From: Sphingobacteriales bacterium
GTDB taxonomy: Bacteria > Bacteroidota > Bacteroidia > Chitinophagales > Chitinophagaceae
Direction: 5' to 3'
DNA: 64,000 nucleotides
Assembly (NCBI GenBank): GCA_024642285.1
Contig: JAHEBJ010000003.1
Coordinates: 62,001 to 126,000, forward strand
The notes beneath the pieces are model-generated. The model did not search any database and was not told where the DNA came from. It saw only the letters and a list, made by a program, of their open reading frames with translations. Below are positions 40,572 to 48,634 of the stretch, one piece after another. Numbering within the stretch: position 1 is the stretch's first letter; each line of letters starts with the position of its first letter. The position numbers and the translations under genes are program-made.

Positions 40572-41842
40572 TGAAAGCCATTGTAGATTGTAATTGTTTT
40601 TACGCTGCCTGCGAACGGCTCTTCCAGCCTTCGTTACATGGCAAACCCGTTGTTGTACTCAGCAATAATGATGGTTGCATTGTATCCCGATCTGATGAGG
40701 CAAAAGCTTTGGGAATAAAAATGGCGGGGCCCTATTATCAGCATAAAAAAGAAATTGAAGAAAATAATATCGCCGTTTTTTCAAGTAATTATTATTTGTA
40801 TGGCGATATGAGTTGGCGGGTGATGGAAACCCTGCGACGGCATTCGCCGCATGTGGAAGTGTACTCGGTTGATGAGTCCTTTTTAGACCTTACGGGAATT
40901 GCAGAGAATAAACTGCTTGAGTATTCTTTTTTTTTAAAACAAACAACAGAAATGTGGACCGGTATTCCGGTTTCCATCGGCGTGGCGCCAACAAAGGTAC
41001 TCTCAAAAGTTGCCAACAAACTCGCCAAAAAAGATAAAGCCGGCACAAAAGGAGTGATGATTCTGCACACGCCGGAGCAGCAAAAAAAGGCCCTGCAGAA
41101 TATTGCGATAGAAGAAATTTGGGGAGTGGGAAGTGCCAGTGCGAAAAAACTACGGATGCATAATATCAATACAGGCTGGGACCTTCGCAACATGGGCGCA
41201 GGCTGGGCCCGAAAAAACCTGGGCGGTGTTGTTGGTGTGAGGCTGATAAAGGAACTGCGTGGCGAGTCTTGCATTGAAATGAAAACTGCGTTGGAAACAA
41301 AAAAAATAATTGGCACCAGTCGCATGTTTGGGAAACCCGTTTATGAATTGAAGGAAATAAAGGAAGCCGTGGCTACCTATGTAACAAGGGTAGCCGAAAA
41401 GCTGCGTAGGCAAAAATCTGCCGCTACAACCATAACCGTGTTCCTGGTAACCAATAATTATAGCAACGCATACGAATACAAACCTGCCAGAAGTTCATTG
41501 TATTCAATTTTACTTTTTGCCACTTCAGCAACAAATTTGTTGATTGCTCATGCCATGCCGCTGGTGGAGGGTCTCTACAAAGAAGGAAACAAATATATAA
41601 AGGCCGGTGTTATAGTAAACGATATTGTGCCGGAAGATGCGATACAGTTTAATTTATTTGCAAAGGTTGTTCACTCCAACGAAAAAGTACTGATGGAAAC
41701 TATCGACAACATCAACTTCGGCATACGAAATGATCTGTTAAAATTCGCCAGCCTGGGCACCAAAACCGGCTGGAACATGCGCCAGGATAAGAAAAGCCAG
41801 CTGTACACTACACGGTGGGAGGAATTAGTTAATGTGAGATAA
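40571..41842 (+). CDS. umuC: DNA polymerase V catalytic subunit UmuC (Y-family)
   Basis: 423-residue Y-family translesion polymerase: DCNCFYAACERLF (6-18, catalytic Asp), SVDESFLDLTG (second catalytic acids), IPVSIGVAPTKVLSKVANKLAKK (palm/helix-hairpin-helix region) and the UmuC-specific C-terminal little finger. It is full length. The start is ATG 40571, overlapping the umuD stop by one base, although a GTG three bases earlier is in frame. With UmuD it makes Pol V-like error-prone polymerase after DNA damage. Confidence 0.95.
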   Translation: MKAIVDCNCFYAACERLFQPSLHGKPVVVLSNNDGCIVSRSDEAKALGIKMAGPYYQHKKEIEENNIAVFSSNYYLYGDMSWRVMETLRRHSPHVEVYSVDESFLDLTGIAENKLLEYSFFLKQTTEMWTGIPVSIGVAPTKVLSKVANKLAKKDKAGTKGVMILHTPEQQKKALQNIAIEEIWGVGSASAKKLRMHNINTGWDLRNMGAGWARKNLGGVVGVRLIKELRGESCIEMKTALETKKIIGTSRMFGKPVYELKEIKEAVATYVTRVAEKLRRQKSAATTITVFLVTNNYSNAYEYKPARSSLYSILLFATSATNLLIAHAMPLVEGLYKEGNKYIKAGVIVNDIVPEDAIQFNLFAKVVHSNEKVLMETIDNINFGIRNDLLKFASLGTKTGWNMRQDKKSQLYTTRWEELVNVR

Positions 41843-41927
41843 CCAGGCCTTGACAACCAGCAAATAATAAAACACTGACATTTACCGTTTAAGGAATAAT
41901 AAATCCAAAACAATAAAAAAATAAATA

Positions 41928-42140
41928 ATGAACCATTTCACATCACAAGTGCCCGACGAACTGAAGACAATAGCTAAAAAGCCAACTTACATTTACACTG
42001 AAGAGGATCTGGGAGAAGGGATTCTGGACGCAGGCATCAGCGCCTGAATTCGCCAACATTTGATTGATTCTGCAGCATCTCCTGTTGCAACGAAAGGGAA
42101 TTTGCTCTACTTCTTTAAAAAACTGTTTTCAATAAAATGA
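41928..42140 (+). pseudogene. Small open frame interrupted by one in-frame TGA
   Basis: ATG 41928 opens a 39-codon frame (MNHFTSQVPDELKTIAKKPTY… DAGISA) stopped by TGA at 42045-42047. The same frame then continues with no other stop for 30 more codons (IRQHLIDSAASPVATKGNLL… FSIK) to TGA 42138-42140. Codon composition is protein-like on both sides. It is most likely a small gene disrupted by a point mutation. I do not recognise the product. The rest of the 335-base gap between umuC and crtD shows only the crtD promoter. Confidence 0.45.
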
Positions 42141-42155
42141 AAAGCCGAAATCAAC

Positions 42156-42163
42156 TAATTTTG
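42156..42163 (+). promoter_or_regulatory. Bacteroidota -7 element of the crtD-like gene
   Basis: TAATTTTG followed by CCGC matches TAnnTTTG and ends 14 bases before ATG 42178, giving a very short leader. Confidence 0.55.
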
Positions 42164-42177
42164 CCGCAAGCAAGATT

Positions 42178-43653
42178 ATGATTACAGAAAATAATAAAAC
42201 CTGTGCGGTGATTGGCGCAGGCGTATCAGGATTAGGTGCTGCCATCCGCATGCGAAATAAAGGTCACAAAGTAACCGTTTTTGAAGCCAACCCGTTCCCC
42301 GGTGGTAAATGCTCTTCAGAAAGCAAGGATGGTTACCGGTTTGATATGGGCCCATCGGTATTTACGATGCCTCAATACGTTGATGAACTGTTTTTGCTTT
42401 CTGGTCAAAATCCACGTGATCATTTTAATTATATCCCGCTTGACCCGGTTTATAAATATTTTTTTGAAGACGGAACTGCTTTAGATGCCTATCATGGTAA
42501 AGAAAAATTTGCAGAACAGCTTGCTCAAAAAACAAAAGATAAAAAAGAGGATATCATCAAATATCTGGACAAGGCCGAAACGATATATAATCTTACTGAT
42601 GAAGTCTTCTTAAAAAATTCCCTGCATCGCCTTAAAAACTTTTTTTCGTGGCCCGTGGCAAAAGGTATTTTAAATTTTGGGAAAATAGGAGCATTTGATA
42701 CCATGGCCGGGGCCAACCAAAAAGCATTTAAGGATTCAAGACTGGTGCAGATTTTTAACCGCTATGCAACGTATAATGGCTCCAGTCCGTATTTATCCCC
42801 TGCTACTTTAAATGTGATTGCACACGTTGAAATTGTAAAAGGTGCTTTTTACCCCGAGGGTGGTATGTTCAGCATTACATCTTCTTTAGTAAAGCTTGCA
42901 AAAGATATTGGGGTTGAATTTAAATTCTCTACGCCAGTGAAAGAAATCCTGATCGAGAACAAAAAAATAAAAGGTTTAAGAACAGATTCAGGTGTCACAA
43001 ATTTTGATACCGTCATCAGCAATATGGATGTTTACAACAGCTATAAAAAACTGATGCCAGCTATAAAACGGCCGGCAAAAACTTTAGATCAACCAAAATC
43101 AAGTTCCGGCATTATATTTTATTGGGGAATTAAGAAAGAATTTAAAGAACTGGGTTTGCATAATATTCTCTTCAGCGAAAATTATGAAGAAGAGTTTAAT
43201 ACCATCTTCGCCAAAAAATCAATTTATCACGATCCTACCATTTACTTAAATATCACCAGCAAACATACTCCGTCAGATGCTCCACCAGGTTGTGAAAACT
43301 GGTTCTCCTTTATCAATGTGCCCAACAACCAGGGACAGGATTGGGATATGTTTATCACGGAAGCCCGTGAAAATATGATCCAGAAAATAAACCGTGTTTT
43401 AAGAACCGATATCAGGCCGCTGATTGAAAGCGAAATGGTATTTGATCCAAGAGTCATTGAAAGCAGAACCTCAAGTGCGTTCGGTGCTATCTATGGGAAC
43501 AGTTCCAATAATAAGTTTGCAGCATTTTTGCGCCATGCTAATTTTTCAAAAGATATAAAGAATTTATATTTCTGCGGAGGCAGTGTGCATCCAGGGCCCA
43601 GCATTCCGCTTTGCCTTTTATCTGCCAAAATAACAACCGATTTAATTAAATAA
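42178..43653 (+). CDS. crtD: CrtD-like carotenoid desaturase (CrtI family)
   Basis: 491-residue FAD-dependent desaturase. The N-terminal dinucleotide fold is VIGAGVSGLGAAIRMRNKGHKVTVFEANPFPGGKC, and GYRFDMGPSVFTMP follows, both typical of phytoene desaturase-like enzymes. The C-terminal LYFCGGSVHPGPSIPLCLLSAK is the FAD-contact motif. A second CrtI-family gene (53455-54930) sits with crtB and is the better phytoene desaturase, so this one is likely the 1-hydroxycarotenoid 3,4-desaturase that works with the CruF-like hydratase. It has its own promoter and lies outside the crt operon. CrtI versus CrtD cannot be fully separated by eye. Confidence 0.78.
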   Translation: MITENNKTCAVIGAGVSGLGAAIRMRNKGHKVTVFEANPFPGGKCSSESKDGYRFDMGPSVFTMPQYVDELFLLSGQNPRDHFNYIPLDPVYKYFFEDGTALDAYHGKEKFAEQLAQKTKDKKEDIIKYLDKAETIYNLTDEVFLKNSLHRLKNFFSWPVAKGILNFGKIGAFDTMAGANQKAFKDSRLVQIFNRYATYNGSSPYLSPATLNVIAHVEIVKGAFYPEGGMFSITSSLVKLAKDIGVEFKFSTPVKEILIENKKIKGLRTDSGVTNFDTVISNMDVYNSYKKLMPAIKRPAKTLDQPKSSSGIIFYWGIKKEFKELGLHNILFSENYEEEFNTIFAKKSIYHDPTIYLNITSKHTPSDAPPGCENWFSFINVPNNQGQDWDMFITEARENMIQKINRVLRTDIRPLIESEMVFDPRVIESRTSSAFGAIYGNSSNNKFAAFLRHANFSKDIKNLYFCGGSVHPGPSIPLCLLSAKITTDLIK

Positions 43654-43679
43654 AAGCGGGCTGGGCGGCTTATTTGCTT

Positions 43680-43687
43680 TAAATTTG
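43680..43687 (+). promoter_or_regulatory. Bacteroidota -7 element of the ABC-ACP operon
   Basis: TAAATTTG followed by CACG matches TAnnTTTG. It lies 69 bases before the ABC ATPase start and 25 bases after the crtD stop, so the carrier-protein operon can be transcribed on its own. Confidence 0.5.
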
Positions 43688-43755
43688 CACGATAAAATTT
43701 TTAACCAGACTAACTGCTTTTTTTTACTGCAACAGCATTCCGGTTTACCTTTTAT

Positions 43756-44508
43756 ATGAGCAATTCGGCTATTATAAAAATAGAAAATTTAACCAAGACA
43801 TTTAAACATGCCGATGAACCGGCAGTGAATGGAGTTTCGTTTACTATAAACCGGGATGAGATTTTTGGGTTGCTTGGCCCAAATGGAGCAGGTAAAACAA
43901 CTACTATATCTATTCTTTGTGGATTATTTCCGGCAACCAGCGGACAGGTGACGATTGATGGCAAAAGTTTGGGCACACAGCTCAACACGATAAAGCCCAT
44001 AATTGGTATTGTTCCGCAGGATATTGCGCTGTATCCAACTTTAACGGCCCGTGAAAATTTAACCTTTTACGGGAGCATGTATGGTTTGTATGGAAAAGAC
44101 CTGAAAGATAAAATTGAAATCTGGCTGGAAAAACTGGGATTGAAAGATTCTGCCAAAAGGCAGGTATCAACTTATTCGGGTGGAATGAAAAGAAGAGTTA
44201 ATTTGATTGCAGGTGTTTTACATAATCCCAAAATTTTATTTTTAGATGAACCAACCGTTGGTGTGGATGTACAAAGCCGCAATGTAATCATTGAACATTT
44301 AAAAGAGATTAATGCAGCAGGTACCACAATCATATATACTTCTCATCACATGGAAGAAGCAGAGCATTTTTGTACAAGGGTTTCTATTATTGACCATGGA
44401 AAAATATTAACACAAGGAACGCCATCAGAATTAATAGAAAACAACAACGGTGCTGTTACTTTAGAAAATGTGTTTTTAAACTTAACCAACCGAAAACTGA
44501 GAGACTGA
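43756..44508 (+). CDS. ABC transporter ATP-binding protein
   Basis: 250 residues. Walker A GPNGAGKTT (about 42-50), Q-loop VPQDIALYP, signature YSGGMKRR, Walker B ILFLDEPT and the switch His in TSHH are all intact. It belongs to the ABC-2 exporter ATPase type (CcmA-like). Its stop overlaps the permease start by one base. It is the first gene of the six-gene carrier-protein operon and probably energises product export. Confidence 0.95.
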   Translation: MSNSAIIKIENLTKTFKHADEPAVNGVSFTINRDEIFGLLGPNGAGKTTTISILCGLFPATSGQVTIDGKSLGTQLNTIKPIIGIVPQDIALYPTLTARENLTFYGSMYGLYGKDLKDKIEIWLEKLGLKDSAKRQVSTYSGGMKRRVNLIAGVLHNPKILFLDEPTVGVDVQSRNVIIEHLKEINAAGTTIIYTSHHMEEAEHFCTRVSIIDHGKILTQGTPSELIENNNGAVTLENVFLNLTNRKLRD

Positions 44509-45791
44509 TGTTGAACAAATTGCTGGCTACGGTTAAAAAAGAGATCCTGCTTTTGTTGAGAGACAAAGTAGGACTTTCTGTTTTATTCATTATGCCGGTT
44601 GCGTTAATATTAGTGATGACATTGATACAGGATTCAGCTTTTAAAACCATCAATGAAAAAGGTATTCCTATTGTTTTTGTAAATGACGATAATGATTCGC
44701 TGGGTTATCAGATAAGAGAAGGCTTGTTATCAAACGAACTTTGTTATCTCAGCGACAGTATCGACGGAAAGCCTGCTACTGCAGTACTTGCGCAGAAAGC
44801 CGTAAGTGAAGGAAAGTTTTTAGTAGGTATTGTTATTCCGAAAGGAGCTACGGCTTCCATTCGCAAAAATGTATCAACGCTGGTTGATGAAACATTAAAT
44901 GGTGCCGACAGCTTGCACAAACAACAGGACTCCGTAGAGATCACTATTCTTATTGATCCTGTTGCGAAAAAATCTTTTTTAAATGCCGTTACCAGTAACC
45001 TGCGTGAATTTATTTCGGAAGTAAAAACAAAAATCATGTTCCAGGCCTTTTCGGAACAGATTGCCGAAGTAATTCCAGATAAAGAAAATCCGCCAAAGAA
45101 TTCGTACCAGAAATCGCAGATCATCCGGTACAAAGAGATTTATGCATCTACAGCAACAGATCAGATCGTTCCGAATGCGGTGCAACATAATGTACCCGCC
45201 TGGACTATTTTTGCGATGTTCTTTATTGCCATTCCTTTGTCGAACAGTATTCTAAAAGAGAAAACCGAAGGCAGTGTTTTCAGATTGCATACTATGCCAA
45301 CACCCTATTTGCTGTTGGTGAATGGGAAGATCATTGTATACCTGATGGTTTGTCTGATCCAGTTTATGATGATGCTTGCAGTTGGCAAATACCTGCTCCC
45401 AACAATGGGTTTACCTGCATTGGTTTTAGGCAACAGCATGATGGGTATTTTTATTTTAACATTGGCTACTTCATTTGCGGCTACTGGTTTTGGTGTTATG
45501 GTTGGCACATTAGCTACAACCGATCACCAGGCTGCTATAATGGGCTCTTTGTCCATCTTATTACTGTCGGCGCTTGGCGGTATCTGGGTACCCAGTTATG
45601 TAATGCCAGAGGTTATGCGTAATATCAGTTCCTTCTCGCCACTAAATTGGTCGCTGGAGGGTTTTTATAAATTATTTTTACGAGGTGGCGGCGTTGCAGA
45701 TATCTTGACAGATGCATCAAAGCTAATGGGATTCTTTTTTCTCATGATGGCAATATCCTACCTGGTCAACCATAAAAAAAGAAACATTTAA
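44508..45791 (+). CDS. ABC-2 type transporter permease
   Basis: 427 residues: one N-terminal helix (about 23-43), a large extracytoplasmic domain (45-230) and five or six C-terminal helices, the standard ABC2_membrane_3 layout (LLRDKVGLSVLFIMPVALILV at the start; IPLSNSILKEKTEGSVFRLHTMPTPYLLLVNGK in the coupling region). It partners with the ATPase to export a hydrophobic or amphiphilic product. The next gene, an acyl carrier protein, begins 3 bases after its stop, linking transport to carrier-bound chemistry. Confidence 0.93.
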   Translation: MLNKLLATVKKEILLLLRDKVGLSVLFIMPVALILVMTLIQDSAFKTINEKGIPIVFVNDDNDSLGYQIREGLLSNELCYLSDSIDGKPATAVLAQKAVSEGKFLVGIVIPKGATASIRKNVSTLVDETLNGADSLHKQQDSVEITILIDPVAKKSFLNAVTSNLREFISEVKTKIMFQAFSEQIAEVIPDKENPPKNSYQKSQIIRYKEIYASTATDQIVPNAVQHNVPAWTIFAMFFIAIPLSNSILKEKTEGSVFRLHTMPTPYLLLVNGKIIVYLMVCLIQFMMMLAVGKYLLPTMGLPALVLGNSMMGIFILTLATSFAATGFGVMVGTLATTDHQAAIMGSLSILLLSALGGIWVPSYVMPEVMRNISSFSPLNWSLEGFYKLFLRGGGVADILTDASKLMGFFFLMMAISYLVNHKKRNI

Positions 45792-45794
45792 TTT

Positions 45795-46049
45795 ATGAAT
45801 GCAGATATGATCATAGCAGAAATAAAAAACTATATTGAAAAAAATATCCTGGATAAGTCTGTTCATATTGATGCGGCCACTAATTTAAAAAAGGCCGGTA
45901 TTGATTCTTTTTCAACTGTAGAAATAATCCTTTTCATCGAACGCAAATTTGGCGTAGCTATACCCGATGAAAAATTAATACCAGATAACTTCAATACCCT
46001 GCAATCATTATCCGCAACTGTGCTGGAGCTTATGCCTGATACGAATTAA
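45795..46049 (+). CDS. Free-standing acyl/peptidyl carrier protein
   Basis: 84 residues with the phosphopantetheine attachment motif GIDSFSTVEI; S38 is the expected serine. Helix I (MIIAEIKNYIEKNI), helix II following the DSF motif and an acidic surface are as in ACPs. The motif DSF rather than DSL/DSM is atypical of fatty acid ACP, and no fab genes are nearby, so it is dedicated to this cluster. It lies between the ABC permease and the condensation-like gene. Confidence 0.9.
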   Translation: MNADMIIAEIKNYIEKNILDKSVHIDAATNLKKAGIDSFSTVEIILFIERKFGVAIPDEKLIPDNFNTLQSLSATVLELMPDTN

Positions 46050-46060
46050 CGATAATTGAT

Positions 46061-47377
46061 ATGCTATCTTTTAATAAAGCTGATCTTCCTGAAAAAGTAA
46101 CTCTAAGCGGTGCCGACTGTTTTCATCTTGTACTGGATAAGCATGCAAAAAAACATGGCGCCGGTGGCAATGTTATGCGGAAGATTTTCTATTTCAGTAA
46201 TGCATTGGAGTTTACACGAATAGAATCCTTATTAAAAAGTTCGGCTATTATTTATTGGCTTTGTAATATCAAACTTAAATATGGAACTCCGGTTAGTCCG
46301 CCATTTTGGAAATACATTGATGAAGGAAGAGAAATTATTTTGCTGGAGCATCAGGTAATAAATGAAAGTGAAATTCCCGAAAATATTTTAAACAGAAATA
46401 TTACTGTTACGTCAGAAAGATTTATTGAAGCCGACTTGATTTATTATCCATCCGGTGCCTGTGCGTTTGTATTGTCGTGGAATCATATACTGTTGGATGC
46501 AAAAGGAACTTCTTTACTTTTTGAACACTTAAATCAGCTTTCAGAAAATAAAGCACAAAGCTTTGATATACTTTTTCCTGACATAGAAAAAAAACATAGT
46601 ATCGTTGCGCATATCAGAAATATGTACAAGATTAAAAAATTTGTAAGGATTTCTGCAACGGCGCCAGTAAGTTCTGTTGCATATTCTGCCACAAAAGCGG
46701 GTGATGGAAAAACAAGTACAAAAGTCATTTCATTCAACGCTGATGAAACTAAGCAAATACATGAAAATGCGCTGAAAAGCGGTTCACGTTTTGGGCCTAC
46801 ATTATATTTAGTTGCCTGTTGTTCGCATGTAATACACAAACTTAATCAGCAAAGAAACAAAGCAGGTGATCTGTGGATACCAGTTCCTTATGACGGGAGG
46901 TTGAGAGGAGCTGCCGGGCCGGTCATATCTAACTCGGTTTCATTTTTATTTTATCGTATTCCACAATCTGAACTAAGTACTGTGTTGCAAACGGTAACAT
47001 GTTTGAGTAAACAAATGACTGAACAGATAAAAAATGAGATTCCAAGGAAATACAGCATGTTTCTTAAAATGATGCGTCATGCTCCACTCTGGTTGTATTA
47101 CTTTTTAATTTACAATACCAACAGAGGTGTTTTTGCCAGTTTCTTATATACTTCAACCGGCGATAATTTTAATGACCTTAAATCTTTATTTGGCGAAACA
47201 ATAAAAAATATCAACATGATTCCGGCGCTTACTTATCCACCGGGACTGACTTTCGTTTTCTTAAAGCATGATGAACTACTGAATTTGAATATTGCGTATT
47301 CGCCTGAAATTATCAACAATAATGAGTTAGTTTTAATTGAAGAAAAAATAAAAAAAGTTTTACTTGCCAATCATTAA
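46061..47377 (+). CDS. Condensation-like CoA/carrier-dependent acyltransferase (HxxxD family)
   Basis: 438 residues of the BAHD/condensation/WS-DGAT chloramphenicol acetyltransferase-like fold. The catalytic HxxxD is in SWNHILLDAKG (H142, D146), and the second-half solvent-channel region contains WIPVPYDGRLRG and NSVSFLFYRIP. Such enzymes join an acyl group on a carrier protein to an amine or alcohol. Following the ACP by 11 bases and overlapping the FAD gene by one base, it most likely acts on the ACP-bound substrate. The substrates are unknown. Confidence 0.78.
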   Translation: MLSFNKADLPEKVTLSGADCFHLVLDKHAKKHGAGGNVMRKIFYFSNALEFTRIESLLKSSAIIYWLCNIKLKYGTPVSPPFWKYIDEGREIILLEHQVINESEIPENILNRNITVTSERFIEADLIYYPSGACAFVLSWNHILLDAKGTSLLFEHLNQLSENKAQSFDILFPDIEKKHSIVAHIRNMYKIKKFVRISATAPVSSVAYSATKAGDGKTSTKVISFNADETKQIHENALKSGSRFGPTLYLVACCSHVIHKLNQQRNKAGDLWIPVPYDGRLRGAAGPVISNSVSFLFYRIPQSELSTVLQTVTCLSKQMTEQIKNEIPRKYSMFLKMMRHAPLWLYYFLIYNTNRGVFASFLYTSTGDNFNDLKSLFGETIKNINMIPALTYPPGLTFVFLKHDELLNLNIAYSPEIINNNELVLIEEKIKKVLLANH

Positions 47378-48621
47378 TGGAATCCAATTTACATACCGAT
47401 GTTGTTGTGCTGGGTGGAGGCTCTGCCGGTATTGCAGCTGCCATAGCAGTGGTTCGTAAAGGGTTGCGTGTCGTTTTGATAGAACGTAATGCCTACCCCG
47501 GCGGCAAAGCAACCGCTGCAGAAGTAGGTACAGTTTGCGGATTGCATAAATTCAATAAAAAAGAAAATGCAGAATATCTTGTAAGAGGTTTTGCCAGAGA
47601 ATTTGCAGAATTGCTGCAAATAAAATCAAACACAAGCCCGCTATATAATGCGGATGGGCTGCATTATTTACCCTACGATATTGAAGCATTTAAAAATGTT
47701 TCTATTGATCTGTTGAATAAAAACAACGTGACAAACTATTTCAATTCAGTATTAAAAACTGTTCAAACTGTAAATGATAAAATTGTTTCAGTATCTGTTA
47801 TTGCAGCAGGCAATCCAATTAACATTCAGGTAAAAGCTATTATTGATTGCTCTGGTGGCAGTAGTATCAGCAGAGCTGCCGGTTTGCCTTTAATTGAAAG
47901 CGAAGTTTATCAGGCAGCGGCACAAATATTTACCATGACAGGTATCGATGAAACGAATGAAGGCAGACTAGGCATGATTGTGATGAAGGCGGTAAGACTG
48001 GCTATTGACAGGGAAGAACTGGCAGGGTTTTACGACAGGGTATATATTGTTCCGGGTTCGCTAAAAAATAATACCGTGAGTTTTAAAGTGGGCATACCAC
48101 TCGTCGTTACTTATGCGCCAGGAAATATTCCAGAGCTAAAAACCGTTGCCCGCAGTTTTGTAGAAAACCTTTCGCAGTTTCTGATATCGCATGTCGAGGT
48201 TTTTAAAAACGCTGTTGTAAAAAGTATAGCTCCCGACGTTGGGACCCGTATCGGCCAGCGCAGCACAGGAAAATATATTCTTACCGAAGAAGATGTGCTG
48301 CAGTGCAAAAAATTTGATGATGCCATTGCTAACGCTTCATGGCCCATTGAGGAATGGGGGCAAAATCGGAGAGTGAGTATGCGTTTTATTGATGTTGATG
48401 ATTTTTACCAGATACCTGCCCGTTGTCTTCAATCAAAAAATATTGATAATTTATTTTTTGCTGGACGGAATATTTCCGCAACCGATGCCGCTATTGCCAG
48501 TGCCAGGGTAATGGGTATTTGTTTGCAAACCGGCTATGCGGCTGGCTGTTTAGCCGCAGCCGCAGCAACTGATATTTCAATGGCTGATGCAGTTGCACAA
48601 ATTCAAACCGATCAAATATGA
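47377..48621 (+). CDS. FAD-dependent oxidoreductase (FAD_oxidored type)
   Basis: 414 residues. The N-terminal Rossmann motif is VVVLGGGSAGIAAAIAVVRKGLRVVLIERNAYPGGKA (8-44), the mid FAD contact IIDCSGGSSISRAAGL and the C-terminal NLFFAGRNISATDAAIASARVMG (FAD O-ribityl contact) are present. It resembles the PF12831 family and tryptophan-halogenase-like flavoproteins in arrangement but lacks a WxWxIP motif, so no halogenase role is suggested. It probably oxidises a carrier-bound or released intermediate. Its start overlaps the preceding stop by one base. Confidence 0.85.
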   Translation: MESNLHTDVVVLGGGSAGIAAAIAVVRKGLRVVLIERNAYPGGKATAAEVGTVCGLHKFNKKENAEYLVRGFAREFAELLQIKSNTSPLYNADGLHYLPYDIEAFKNVSIDLLNKNNVTNYFNSVLKTVQTVNDKIVSVSVIAAGNPINIQVKAIIDCSGGSSISRAAGLPLIESEVYQAAAQIFTMTGIDETNEGRLGMIVMKAVRLAIDREELAGFYDRVYIVPGSLKNNTVSFKVGIPLVVTYAPGNIPELKTVARSFVENLSQFLISHVEVFKNAVVKSIAPDVGTRIGQRSTGKYILTEEDVLQCKKFDDAIANASWPIEEWGQNRRVSMRFIDVDDFYQIPARCLQSKNIDNLFFAGRNISATDAAIASARVMGICLQTGYAAGCLAAAAATDISMADAVAQIQTDQI

Positions 48622-48634
48622 GTATTTTTGCCAG

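Noticed and set aside
42045-42047. In-frame TGA as a selenocysteine codon
   Set aside because: No SECIS-like hairpin is evident after it and no selenocysteine genes are in view; a broken small gene is simpler.
47377-48621. FAD oxidoreductase as a flavin-dependent halogenase
   Set aside because: The WxWxIP motif is missing and the best resemblance is to the general FAD_oxidored family.
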